Positions 1 through 7,366 of a stretch of DNA of 11,746 nucleotides are shown piece after piece. Numbering within the stretch: the stretch's first letter is position 1; each line of letters starts with the position of its first letter. The position numbers were made by a program, and so were the translations under genes. Where the stretch lies: assembly GCA_031259795.1 (NCBI GenBank), contig JAIRLA010000279.1, positions 1 to 11,746 of the forward strand. Reading direction: 5' to 3'. This DNA is from Azoarcus sp. GTDB taxonomy: Bacteria > Pseudomonadota > Gammaproteobacteria > Burkholderiales > Rhodocyclaceae. The notes beneath the pieces were generated by a model. The model ran no database searches. It worked only from the letters and a program-made list of their open reading frames with translations, and was not told the origin of the DNA.

Positions 1-2789
1 CCGCCCTGTTGATCGCCAGCGCCAACAGGCCGTGCAACTCTGCGAGCTTCCTGACCGCCTGGAGCATCGGAGAATTGGCGCCATCTCCACCGCTGCCATT
101 GACAAAGCTGCGCAACGCGCGCAAAACGGATGTTGACCGCCATTTCAGGAATTTCCTTCGGCGTCAGCGGGCCGACCGTTCCCGGCGGCACGATCTGCCG
201 CAAATCGTTTACTGTCGCATTGGCGGTCTGCCTGGCGCGGTTGAACACCGATTGCTGCGTGTTCGTGGGAGCGGTGTCCTTCAGGAGCGTCGTCTCCCGC
301 GCCGCGCCCACCATGAAGCGGCGCAACGGCGAATCGACCCCGGAAAGTATGTCTACAATCTGCGCCGCTTCCCGCAGCGATCTGGGTTCGATGATGGTGA
401 CGTCGTCGATGTACTTCTCCCAATATGAAATGTAATCGGTCACATAGTGGCGCTTGACGTCGAGCATCAGCTTGCCGGAGGCGACATCCTGCAAGGCGTC
501 GCGCTCGTTGCGGGTGAAGCCGAGCACCCAGGACTCGTCCTTGCCGACGAAATTCAGGACGCGGCCGAGTTCCACCTCGAATAGTTCGTGGTAGCCGCGA
601 TAGGTATAGAGGGACGGCACGCCGTGCGTCAGCGAGCGCCCGCTCTTGAGCCTGAGCACCTGCGCCGCCTGTACGCCGACTTCGGAAGAAACGGAAAATT
701 CGGGCAACTGATTGTTTTGCAGCAAGCGCTTCAGACGGCTGTAAATGCGTTGCGAAGTCGTGTATTGCGTCAGGCGCGCGCGGGTGGCCTGCACCAGCGA
801 AGCATCCATCGCCGTGGCGGACAGCGGCGCGGCGGCGGACCTTCCCGCGTTCAGGCCGATCAGGGCCTTGATGTGCCGCGCCAGCGCCGCGCGCTCCTCG
901 GCCAGTGCGCCTTGGGGAAAATCGTATCCCCAGAGGGCTTCCACGAAATCGGAGAAATCCTTTTCGTCGAAATGCTCCGGCTCGTGCATCATCAGGTAAG
1001 CCTTCAGCAACTCATAAGAAAACTCCAGATCGTCGACCCCCACGCTGCGCAGCCACTGCTCCAGATTGGCCTTGATTACCGGGCCGAAACGCCTCTCCAG
1101 CAAATACTCGTACAACGGCCTCGCCCCGGCCTTGAGCTTTTTCCCCTGGTAAAGTCCGAACCGCCATGGAATCCGCGGATCATCGACCTTGAAAAAGGCG
1201 CTGTCCGGCAAGGCTTCCGCCATGCCGAGTATCGGCAACAGCGCATTGATGCTGATATTGTTTCTCTCGGGCAGGTTGCCCAATTCATCCTTGAAGACGG
1301 CGGCCTTCTGGCCGACTTCCTCGATATAGGTCTGGTTGTTGAGATCGCTGCCGATCCAGGCCAGCGTCGAGCCGCACAGCGCGCCCACGCAAAGCGCGTA
1401 TGCCCCGGCATGCCAGGCGCGCGAACGGCGTTCCGCGCGCCTGTCCGATCCGGCCAGATGCGCCTCGGCGAACACGACGCGGGAAAGCAATTCTTGCAAG
1501 AAATAAGCCTTGCCTTCTCCGGCGGCGGCCTTCCGGGGACTTTGCACCGGAAATCCCTGGCCGAGCGCATGCACGATACGGTCGAATGGCGTGCCTTCCT
1601 GCGTGGCGCTGGTGAAATAGACGCCGCGCAGCAACGGAGAAGCCGAAAAACGCGAGGCGGCGAGCAAAGCCGCCGCGACTTCCCTGATAATCAGCGTCAA
1701 GGCGCTGAACTGCTGCGGAAAAGCGTAAATCAACTCGCGGCGGCTGAGATCCGGCTCGCCCTGCAAGGTATCGACCAGCCCGGCGAAGATACGCGCCCGC
1801 AGCAAATCGAGTTCGACGGCAAACTGCGCCGGATCGAATTCGAATGTTCCCGTGGGAGAAAACGGCAGGGTGAACCCCCACACCTGTTCGCGCCCGGAAC
1901 GGTCGAGCGGCGAAAAATACTCGTCGAACCCCAGCAGCAGGTCGCATTTATTGACGAGCAGATACACCGGAAACGACATGCCCAGATCGTTGCGCAGCTC
2001 ATCGAGCCGGCGGCGCAGAGTCGCGGCGCCGGCTTGGCGGCCTTCCTCGTTCGCCCCGAGCAATTCCGTCACCGACAGCATCACCAGCACGCCATTGATC
2101 GGCTGGCGGCTGCGGTTTTTCTTCAGGAGCGAAAGAAAGCCGAGCCATTCCGCCTTGTCCGCGTCCACGTCGGACTCGTGCGTGGTGTAACGTCCGGCGG
2201 TATCGAGGAACACCGCCTCGTTGGTAAACCACCAGTCGCAATTGCGCGTGCCGCCCGCGCCGCGAATCGCCGCCGCGCCGACCTGCCTGGCCAGGGGGAA
2301 CGACAGCCCGGAGTTGAGCAGGGCGGTCGTCTTGCCGACGCCCGGCGCGCCGATGATGACGTACCAGGGCAGTTCGTACACATACCGGCCATGCCGCAGG
2401 ATGCGCCCCCAGAGCGTGGGCTTCGTTTTCTCGAAGCGCGCCTTGCGCAGTACATCGAGCGCATCGGCGAAGCGGTCGCGCAATATGCCGACCTGTCCCG
2501 TCTCTTCGTCCGGGCGCGCGCTCAGGGTCGAGCGCAACATCCCGGCGATGCGCTCGTTCATGCGCCCCGCGCGCCAGCGCGCCAGCAGGAAACGCAACAG
2601 GAAATACGCCAGGATCAGGCCGATCAGCCAGCAACGGGCCTCGACGGAGGCGAGCGGACGCGCGTCGCCGAACGCGAACAGCGGCCCGGCATACCAGATG
2701 AGCAGGAAGACCGCGATGACGCCAATCGTCACCCAGAGCGCGCGGGAGAGCAGCCAGCCGAAAATGCGCCGCAGCCACGACGAGATCAT
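1..2789 (-). CDS. tssM: TssM/IcmF, T6SS inner-membrane NTPase; 3' partial, apparent frameshift
   Basis: TssM is the large inner-membrane subunit of the T6SS membrane complex. Its periplasmic part binds TssJ and its cytoplasmic part binds TssL and TssK. The ATG at 2789 overlaps the tssL stop (ATGA). Two hydrophobic segments lie near residues 17-40 and 53-70. A Walker A motif GAPGVGKT is at about 149-156, FLDTAGRY follows at about 196-203, and NKCD at about 282-285 resembles the G4 motif. A third membrane segment lies at about 455-478, followed by the periplasmic IcmF region. The frame stays open to about residue 890. There, family-like sequence (MAVNIRFA) stops and continues in the next frame (ALRSFVNGSGGDG, then AVRKLAELHGLL) up to the window edge. 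This implies one extra base at 116-122. Full-length TssM is usually about 1100-1200 residues, so a few hundred C-terminal residues lie outside. Identity is secure; whether the gene is intact is not known. Confidence 0.95.
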   Translation of the reverse strand, partial: MISSWLRRIFGWLLSRALWVTIGVIAVFLLIWYAGPLFAFGDARPLASVEARCWLIGLILAYFLLRFLLARWRAGRMNERIAGMLRSTLSARPDEETGQVGILRDRFADALDVLRKARFEKTKPTLWGRILRHGRYVYELPWYVIIGAPGVGKTTALLNSGLSFPLARQVGAAAIRGAGGTRNCDWWFTNEAVFLDTAGRYTTHESDVDADKAEWLGFLSLLKKNRSRQPINGVLVMLSVTELLGANEEGRQAGAATLRRRLDELRNDLGMSFPVYLLVNKCDLLLGFDEYFSPLDRSGREQVWGFTLPFSPTGTFEFDPAQFAVELDLLRARIFAGLVDTLQGEPDLSRRELIYAFPQQFSALTLIIREVAAALLAASRFSASPLLRGVYFTSATQEGTPFDRIVHALGQGFPVQSPRKAAAGEGKAYFLQELLSRVVFAEAHLAGSDRRAERRSRAWHAGAYALCVGALCGSTLAWIGSDLNNQTYIEEVGQKAAVFKDELGNLPERNNISINALLPILGMAEALPDSAFFKVDDPRIPWRFGLYQGKKLKAGARPLYEYLLERRFGPVIKANLEQWLRSVGVDDLEFSYELLKAYLMMHEPEHFDEKDFSDFVEALWGYDFPQGALAEERAALARHIKALIGLNAGRSAAAPLSATAMDASLVQATRARLTQYTTSQRIYSRLKRLLQNNQLPEFSVSSEVGVQAAQVLRLKSGRSLTHGVPSLYTYRGYHELFEVELGRVLNFVGKDESWVLGFTRNERDALQDVASGKLMLDVKRHYVTDYISYWEKYIDDVTIIEPRSLREAAQIVDILSGVDSPLRRFMVGAARETTLLKDTAPTNTQQSVFNRARQTANATVNDLRQIVPPGTVGPLTPKEIPEMAVNIRFARVAQLCQWQRWRWRQFSDAPGGQEARRVARPVGAGDQQG
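116..125 (-). other. Apparent +1 frameshift site in tssM
   Basis: Reading the minus strand, the tssM frame runs through F (123-125). The family-like continuation A-L-R-S begins at 116-118, which leaves four bases (119-122) where three are expected. The site is an alternating CG run (CGCGCGC, 116-122), where one base is easily gained or lost by slippage or miscalled. The original frame meets no stop before the window edge, but what it encodes (RVAQLCQWQRWRW and onward) does not look like TssM. Confidence 0.75.
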
Positions 2790-4093
2790 GGCTGGCCTCT
2801 CGTGGCGTCGAGCTGATGCTGGATGGCCTCCGCCGACAGCAGCACGGCAATTTCGACACGGCGGTTGCGGGCGCGGCCTTCCCGCGTGTTATTGGGCGCG
2901 ACCGGCTCGGCCTCGCCGCGTCCTTCGGCGCGAATGCGCCCTGTCTGCCCCAGGTGGCTGTCGAGCAATCCCTTGACCGCCTCGGCGCGCGCCTGTGACA
3001 ACTCCCAGTTGGAAGGAAAGCGCAGGCTGCGCATGGGCACGTTGTCGGTATAGCCCGACACGAGCACATTGCCGTCGATTTCCCTGAGCGCATCGGCGAT
3101 ACGCTTGAGCACCGACAGGTAGCGGAAACGGATATCAGTGCTTCCGGACTCGAACAATCCGTCCCCGGTCAGGGTCACGATGCAGCGATTGGCTTTTTCC
3201 GTGACTTCCACCAGCCCTTCGCGGATCTCCTGTTCGAGAAAGCGGCGCAGCTTCTCCGCCGTGCCCGTCGGTCTCTGCACGACCGCCGCCGCCGCCGGCT
3301 CCGGAATCTTCATCGCCGCCAGTTGCGCATAGACGATATCGGAGCGGCTCCCCAGGGAAAACAGGAACCACAGATAAATCCCGAGACCGATCAGCCCGCA
3401 CAGCACCGCGACGACCCAGGGCGGCACCAGCCGCCAGGCCGGCGGCGTCGAACTCACCCCCTGCCAGTGCGGCGCGAGACGCGTCTCGTAGCCGCCCTTG
3501 ACCTTGTCGAGAATCGAGGCGATCCGCCGCTTGAGGATTTCAAGCTGCGAATAGCCATTGTCGATGATCCTGAAACGCCCTTCGAAACCAAGCGCGTTGC
3601 AGTAATACAACAATTCAATGAGATTCTTGTGGCGCTCGGGATTCTGCGCCAGCCGGGCCAGCAGCAAATAATATTTCTCGCCGCCCCAAGCTTCGTTGTG
3701 AAACGAAACCAGCAGGCTTTGTTTCGCCCAGGCGCCCTTGCTTCCCCACGGCGCATGCGCCGCCGCTTCGTCGAGGACAGTGCACAAGCAATAACGCGCG
3801 CCGATCAATTCGTCGCGCGCTATGCCCACTGATTGGGCGCGCTGCTCGAAGGCGCGCACTTCCATGACCAACTGCCGCCGCAATCTCGCCAGATCGTCGA
3901 GTTGGGGCATGCTCCGTATCTGCGCCACCATGTCGAGCAAACGCCCGGCGGCCCACACCAGCGGATTCACGCCGTTGGCGCTGTCGTACTCCAGCTCGAT
4001 GCCGGCGGCGGCGGCGCGCGGTCCCGGCGCGGCGGCGGCGCGCGCGCCTTCCCGCATCCCCGGCGCCGTGTTCGCTTCCATCGCATCCGTCAT
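2786..4093 (-). CDS. tssL: TssL/DotU with C-terminal OmpA-like domain, T6SS inner-membrane protein
   Basis: TssL is the second inner-membrane component of the T6SS envelope complex and contacts TssM and TssK. From the ATG at 4093 it is 435 residues. The cytoplasmic DotU/ImpK domain covers about residues 35-215, with family-typical stretches GARYCLCTVLDEAA, SFHNEAWGGEKYY and NLIELLYYCNALGFEGR. A single membrane segment lies at about 223-246. An OmpA-like periplasmic domain covers about 305-420 with VSGYTDN, NWELSQARAEAV and GRARNRRVEI. The Asp of the TDN motif (about 350) and the Arg of LSQAR (about 369), the pair that contacts diaminopimelate in OmpA-type domains, are both present, so peptidoglycan binding is likely. 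The ATG at 4093 makes an ATGA overlap with the tssK stop. An in-frame start at 4111 would add six residues and overlap tssK by 22 bases. The stop overlaps the tssM start in the same ATGA fashion, so translational coupling is likely. Confidence 0.95.
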   Translation of the reverse strand: MTDAMEANTAPGMREGARAAAAPGPRAAAAGIELEYDSANGVNPLVWAAGRLLDMVAQIRSMPQLDDLARLRRQLVMEVRAFEQRAQSVGIARDELIGARYCLCTVLDEAAAHAPWGSKGAWAKQSLLVSFHNEAWGGEKYYLLLARLAQNPERHKNLIELLYYCNALGFEGRFRIIDNGYSQLEILKRRIASILDKVKGGYETRLAPHWQGVSSTPPAWRLVPPWVVAVLCGLIGLGIYLWFLFSLGSRSDIVYAQLAAMKIPEPAAAAVVQRPTGTAEKLRRFLEQEIREGLVEVTEKANRCIVTLTGDGLFESGSTDIRFRYLSVLKRIADALREIDGNVLVSGYTDNVPMRSLRFPSNWELSQARAEAVKGLLDSHLGQTGRIRAEGRGEAEPVAPNNTREGRARNRRVEIAVLLSAEAIQHQLDATRGQP

Positions 4094-5424
4094 TTGCGGA
4101 TCGCCCAGCATTCAAGGCCGAGGCCGGGAAAATCCCCGGCGACATGCAGCGCCATCCCCGCGCTTTTTTCCAGCTCTTTCCACAGCTCGTGCCGGGTGTC
4201 GAGTTCAAAATAGTTATAGCCCGCGTGGAAAGGAAGCTCCCGGGGCGCGACCGGCAAGGGCCGCAGCACGATGCCGGGAAGTTGCAGGTTGATGAGGTCG
4301 CGGATTTTTTCGACCGGCCCGATCTTGACCTGCGCCGGAAACTGCGCCTGCATCTGCTCCACGGGCAGATCCGCGTGCGCGGCCAGCACGAACGAGGCCT
4401 GCTTGAACAAAGCGCGGTCGGCGACATTCGCCAGCTTGATGCCGAACCTGCGCTCCTGCAACTCGATGCGGATGACCGTCTGGTCGAGCACCGTGGCCAG
4501 CGCCCGGCGCAAATCCAGCAAAAGGGGGCGGAACGACGTCTGTAGATCGTCGTGAACATAGGCGGGATAACCGGTCGCCCGCCGCGTCTCCGAAGAAAAC
4601 GAGATCAGTTCGCCCGCCAGGCCAACCAATTGCGCATAGAGACGTTCCGGATGCAGCACGTCGATCTGCCCGAGATGCACGATCAGCGGCAGCCAGCGGT
4701 TGATGAGCATCAGGATGAGGAACTCGCCGACTTCGGAAATTCCGCCGCGCCCGCTGGCCGAAAGGCGTCCCGCCAGCGCTTCCCCGCGCTGGCCGAGCAG
4801 GCTCGCCGTCTCGCGGATGAAGCCGGACAGGCTCTCCTGTGTGCGGCAATTGAGCGTCGGCGGAATGAATTCCCGATCCACGCGCAACGCATTGTCCGCC
4901 TGCCGCTCGGTGACATGCAGCATTTTCATGGCGATCCAGCCATGGGGAACATCGGCTTCCAGCATCAGGCGGAAACGGGGCCGGGCGATCTGGATCTCCG
5001 CCGCGCCCGCGCCAAGCGCGTTGGCGTCCGCCGCCTCGAACGTCGAGGCCCTGAACCTGGCGGCGCTCGCGCCGTCCTCATCGTAGATGACGCTCTCGAC
5101 GCCCTCCCGCAATGCCGGCAATACCAGGCATACCGTGGCATTCTTCGCGTGCGGCGGGAAATCGAATGCGAGCGGCCCCCCTCCATCAGCGGCCAGGTCG
5201 AACGGCGTGCCGTCCGGCAACAGGCCGCGGGCGCGCCGTATCAGTATCGTTCCCAGGCCCAGGGCATCGGGGTCGATCTCGAGGACGCTGAACCCCCAGA
5301 AAAACCCTTCGAAAGCCCCCTGGCCGCGCCGGATGAAAGACTCGAAATAACGCTCTTGCTGCTGGAAATGCTGTGGCCGCAGGAACATTCCCTCCGACCA
5401 GACGACCTTGTTGATATAGCCCAT
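4090..5424 (-). CDS. tssK: TssK, T6SS baseplate adaptor
   Basis: TssK is the trimeric cytoplasmic adaptor that joins the T6SS baseplate (TssF/TssG side) to the TssL-TssM membrane complex. The product is 444 residues, normal for the family. It opens with the hallmark VVWSEGMFLRPQHFQQQ at about residues 7-23. Further family-like stretches include LFKQASFVLAAHADLP and YFELDTRHELWKELEKS near the C terminus, the part that contacts the membrane subunits. I chose the ATG at 5424. A GTG at 5433 is in frame and would add three residues, but the AGGA at 5437-5440 is only three bases from that GTG and twelve from the ATG, so the start is not firmly settled. It follows tssJ after a 105-bp gap containing a strong hairpin and overlaps tssL by four bases. 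Confidence 0.95.
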   Translation of the reverse strand: MGYINKVVWSEGMFLRPQHFQQQERYFESFIRRGQGAFEGFFWGFSVLEIDPDALGLGTILIRRARGLLPDGTPFDLAADGGGPLAFDFPPHAKNATVCLVLPALREGVESVIYDEDGASAARFRASTFEAADANALGAGAAEIQIARPRFRLMLEADVPHGWIAMKMLHVTERQADNALRVDREFIPPTLNCRTQESLSGFIRETASLLGQRGEALAGRLSASGRGGISEVGEFLILMLINRWLPLIVHLGQIDVLHPERLYAQLVGLAGELISFSSETRRATGYPAYVHDDLQTSFRPLLLDLRRALATVLDQTVIRIELQERRFGIKLANVADRALFKQASFVLAAHADLPVEQMQAQFPAQVKIGPVEKIRDLINLQLPGIVLRPLPVAPRELPFHAGYNYFELDTRHELWKELEKSAGMALHVAGDFPGLGLECWAIRK

Positions 5425-5464
5425 ATATACCACGCATCCTGAAAAACAATGACATCATGGCGCC

Positions 5465-5500
5465 GGGAATCTTCCGCCGCCCGGCCCCGCGGAGATTCCC
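5465..5500. other. Hairpin between tssJ and tssK
   Basis: A 7-bp outer stem (5465-5471 with 5494-5500, GGGAATC/GATTCCC) is followed by one bulged T (5472) and a 5-bp inner stem (5473-5477 with 5489-5493, TCCGC/GCGGA) around an 11-base C-rich loop. In the minus-strand tssJ-tssK transcript it falls after the tssJ stop. The nearest U-run on that strand (5442-5446) is 18 bases beyond the stem, so this is not a standard intrinsic terminator. It could be an attenuator, a stability element or a processing site that sets tssJ apart from tssKLM. Confidence 0.6.
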
Positions 5501-5529
5501 CGCCAAAAACATTTTTCTTGCGACGCCGG

Positions 5530-6081
5530 TCATTTCCCCGGCTGTTCCTCGTATATCGCCACGCCGCGCTCGCCCAGCACCACATACAGGCGTTTGGTCG
5601 GCGACTCGGAGTTGCTCCACACCCGCCCGGCAAGATAAGGCGCGGGCAGCGGCGCCACCGCTCGCCATGTACTGCCGGTCAGGTCCCGATACCCGGCGAC
5701 CACCCCCAGGAACCTGCTGTTGAGCGCGGCGCGCCTGCGCACCATCCTGGTTTCGCCCGGCAGCAGGTTGTATTCGTCATTGGTGAGCATTTCCTCGCCC
5801 AACGGCACGCCCCCCTGCCCCATCAGCACGAAATAGTCGGCGGACAGGAATTGCGCATCATTGGAAAGCTCGAACAGGCGCACCACGATTGGCGAGGGCC
5901 TGCCCGCCGCGGTCGGATTGACGCGTTCCGCCGCGCCCATGGTGATTTCCAGGGGAACCGGGAGTTCCGGTCTTTCTACCGGCCTGAAAATATCCAACAG
6001 CGCGCATCCCGGAAGCGCCATGCCAATAAGAATAATACCGAAAAGATGAAAAGCCCTTGCACGACCAAGCCCCGCATACAC
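5530..6081 (-). CDS. tssJ: TssJ, T6SS outer-membrane lipoprotein
   Basis: TssJ is the outer-membrane lipoprotein that binds the periplasmic end of TssM and fixes the T6SS trans-envelope complex. The 183-residue product has a short basic N terminus, a hydrophobic stretch (FHLFGIILIGMA) and a lipobox LPGC with the lipidated Cys at residue 26. Ala follows the Cys, compatible with outer-membrane sorting. The mature part shows the SciN/TssJ pattern: SPIVVRLFELSNDAQF in the first strand region, a central NDEYNLLPGE loop, then GVVAGYRDL and TWRAV. The start is a GTG at 6081, supported by GGGGAG eight bases upstream (6091-6096 on the opposite strand). It is the first gene of the minus-strand arm and diverges from tssA. 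Confidence 0.93.
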   Translation of the reverse strand: MYAGLGRARAFHLFGIILIGMALPGCALLDIFRPVERPELPVPLEITMGAAERVNPTAAGRPSPIVVRLFELSNDAQFLSADYFVLMGQGGVPLGEEMLTNDEYNLLPGETRMVRRRAALNSRFLGVVAGYRDLTGSTWRAVAPLPAPYLAGRVWSNSESPTKRLYVVLGERGVAIYEEQPGK

Positions 6082-6199
6082 TTATGGTTCTCCCCGCGAT
6101 TCGCCAGCATGCACGCCAAAAGCATTTGTGTTAACGTTGACTCTGTGAGCATAACAAGTTAGTATTCTTGTGTCCAGCACGTGAGATAGTTCCTTTGCG
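6082..6199. promoter_or_regulatory. Divergent tssJ/tssA control region
   Basis: These 118 bp between the start codons of tssJ and tssA are visibly richer in A and T than the flanking genes. They hold a clear promoter toward tssA (separate entry). They also hold several short palindromes, GCATGC near 6109, GTTAAC at 6130-6135 and CACGTG at 6178-6183, that could be binding sites. No equally good promoter toward tssJ was found. TTGTTA and TTAACA on the minus strand are 17 bases apart, but the -10 is poor. No regulator gene is present in the window. Confidence 0.6.
6137..6165 (+). promoter_or_regulatory. Predicted sigma-70 promoter for tssA-tssB-tssC
   Basis: A -35 box TTGACT (6137-6142) and a -10 box TAGTAT (6160-6165) are separated by exactly 17 bases. 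Five of six bases match consensus at each box. Transcription would begin near 6172 and leave a leader of about 28 bases before the tssA ATG at 6200. This is a sequence-pattern prediction only. Confidence 0.6.
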
Positions 6200-7252
6200 A
6201 TGAACCCGATTTTTAGCCAGATTTTATTGGAAGCAGGCGAAGCCGCCGGCGAAGATCTGGAATACACCCCCGCGTTCGCCGAATTCACCGCACTCTCGAC
6301 AGGCCGCGGGGAGCGTCAGGTCGGAGACCATATCATTCCCGCGCAAGGACCGGAATGGGGCGCGGTTTTCAAGGCCGGTTGCGCGCTACTCGAACAAAGC
6401 AGGGATTTGCGCATCCTCGCCACGGTCTGCCAGGCGGCCCTGCAACAACACGGCCTGCCGGGGCTGGCGCAGGGACTGGCGCTGATGGCGCGCTGGCTCG
6501 AAAGCCAATGGGATACGCTGCATCCGGCGCTGGACATCGACGGCGATTACGATCCACTGTTTCGCAGCAACGCCATCGCGAGCCTGTCCGACCCGATGGG
6601 TCTCGTGCGCGCCTTGCGGCAGGCGGTGTTTCTCGAAACTCCCATCGGAACGGTCACGATATCGACCGCGGAAAACCTGTTCAATGGCAAGCCGGCAGGA
6701 GAAGAAACGATCGTATCCTCCCTCGATCAGCTTTCACGAATAGCCACCGAAGAAAAAGAGCGAAACCGGGAGCATTTCGCCGCGATAATTTCCATTCACT
6801 CTTCGCTCGCCGCGATTGCCTCCATATTCAGGGAACGGCTCGAAGCGGAGTATTGGCCCGACCTCGAATTGCTGGCGGGCATCGCCGCCCGTCTCGAACG
6901 CTTCGTCGGCGCGACGCAAGAAGAAACGGCGCAGGAAGAAACGGCGCAGCCCGCCCCCGGCATCGCCGATGCACAGGAACCCGCCCTCTCCGCCGCCGCT
7001 TCTCTCGCATCCACACCGGCGAGCGCGGCGAGCCATGCATTTCCCCCGTCGATCGCCACTCGCGCGGATGCCTTCAAGGCGCTCGCATTGGCGCGGACCT
7101 ATTTTGAAAACAACGAACCTTCACACCCCGCCCCCCTGTTGATTCGCCGCATCGAGCGGCTCGCCAATATGGATTTCCTCTCGCTCGTCGAGGATTTGAC
7201 GCCAAGCGGCTTGCAGCAACTCCAGGTGCTGGCGGGGGAATCCGGAGACTGA
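6200..7252 (+). CDS. tssA: TssA, T6SS tail-assembly protein (ImpA N-terminal family)
   Basis: TssA coordinates assembly of the T6SS tail tube and sheath and binds the baseplate or distal end. The 350-residue product is the size of short TssA1-type proteins. An ImpA N-terminal domain covers about residues 10-140, with WGAVFKAGCALLEQSRDLRI and DYDPLFRSNAIASLSDPMGL as the recognisable core. An Ala/Pro/Glu-rich linker (about 235-285) contains a duplicated QEETA. The C-terminal domain (about 288-350) has the typical ARTYFENNEPSHPAPLLIRR and DFLSLVEDLTPSGLQQL, which in TssA1-type proteins forms the multimerising ring part. The ribosome binding site is weak: GAGA at 6183-6186 is 13 bases from the ATG. 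It heads the plus-strand arm and diverges from tssJ. Confidence 0.94.
   Translation: MNPIFSQILLEAGEAAGEDLEYTPAFAEFTALSTGRGERQVGDHIIPAQGPEWGAVFKAGCALLEQSRDLRILATVCQAALQQHGLPGLAQGLALMARWLESQWDTLHPALDIDGDYDPLFRSNAIASLSDPMGLVRALRQAVFLETPIGTVTISTAENLFNGKPAGEETIVSSLDQLSRIATEEKERNREHFAAIISIHSSLAAIASIFRERLEAEYWPDLELLAGIAARLERFVGATQEETAQEETAQPAPGIADAQEPALSAAASLASTPASAASHAFPPSIATRADAFKALALARTYFENNEPSHPAPLLIRRIERLANMDFLSLVEDLTPSGLQQLQVLAGESGD
6917..6946 (+). repeat. Two-copy 15-bp tandem repeat in the tssA linker
   Basis: Two adjacent 15-bp units, CAAGAAGAAACGGCG and CAGGAAGAAACGGCG, differ at one base and encode QEETA twice (residues 240-249). They lie in the low-complexity linker between the TssA N- and C-terminal domains. 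Changes in copy number would keep the frame. Confidence 0.85.
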
Positions 7253-7366
7253 ATCGATTGGCGACCATTGTCATCGAAATGCGGCAGCGGAACACAGGTG
7301 GCGCCGCCACCCGGGGGTTCGATATCGCCGTGACCATCGTGCTTCATTCACCAAGGAGTTCTCGCA
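7253..7366 (+). other. tssA-tssB spacer with hairpin
   Basis: This 114-bp gap between the tssA stop and the tssB start has no plausible gene. It contains the near-perfect palindrome GGTGGCGCCGCCACC at 7297-7311, followed by a G-run and no T-run, so it is not an intrinsic terminator. The gap ends with a strong Shine-Dalgarno AAGGAG at 7353-7358, eight bases before the tssB ATG. The element may separate tssA expression from the much higher sheath-protein expression. No promoter was convincing here. Confidence 0.45.

Noticed and set aside
588..2816. Very long plus-strand open frame (742 codons) antisense to tssM
   Set aside because: It is codon-aligned with the tssM frame in GC-rich DNA, which commonly leaves the antisense open. 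The translation is Arg/Gln/Ala-rich with no recognisable domain, while the minus strand encodes clear TssM motifs.
1999..3093. 364-codon minus-strand open frame spanning the tssL/tssM junction
   Set aside because: Out of frame with both tssL and tssM, whose motifs are clear there; Arg/Ala-rich out-of-frame translation.
5501..5520. Plus-strand T-run after the 5465-5500 hairpin, as a terminator
   Set aside because: It would act on the plus strand, where no gene reads into it, and the T-run is 11 bases from the stem.
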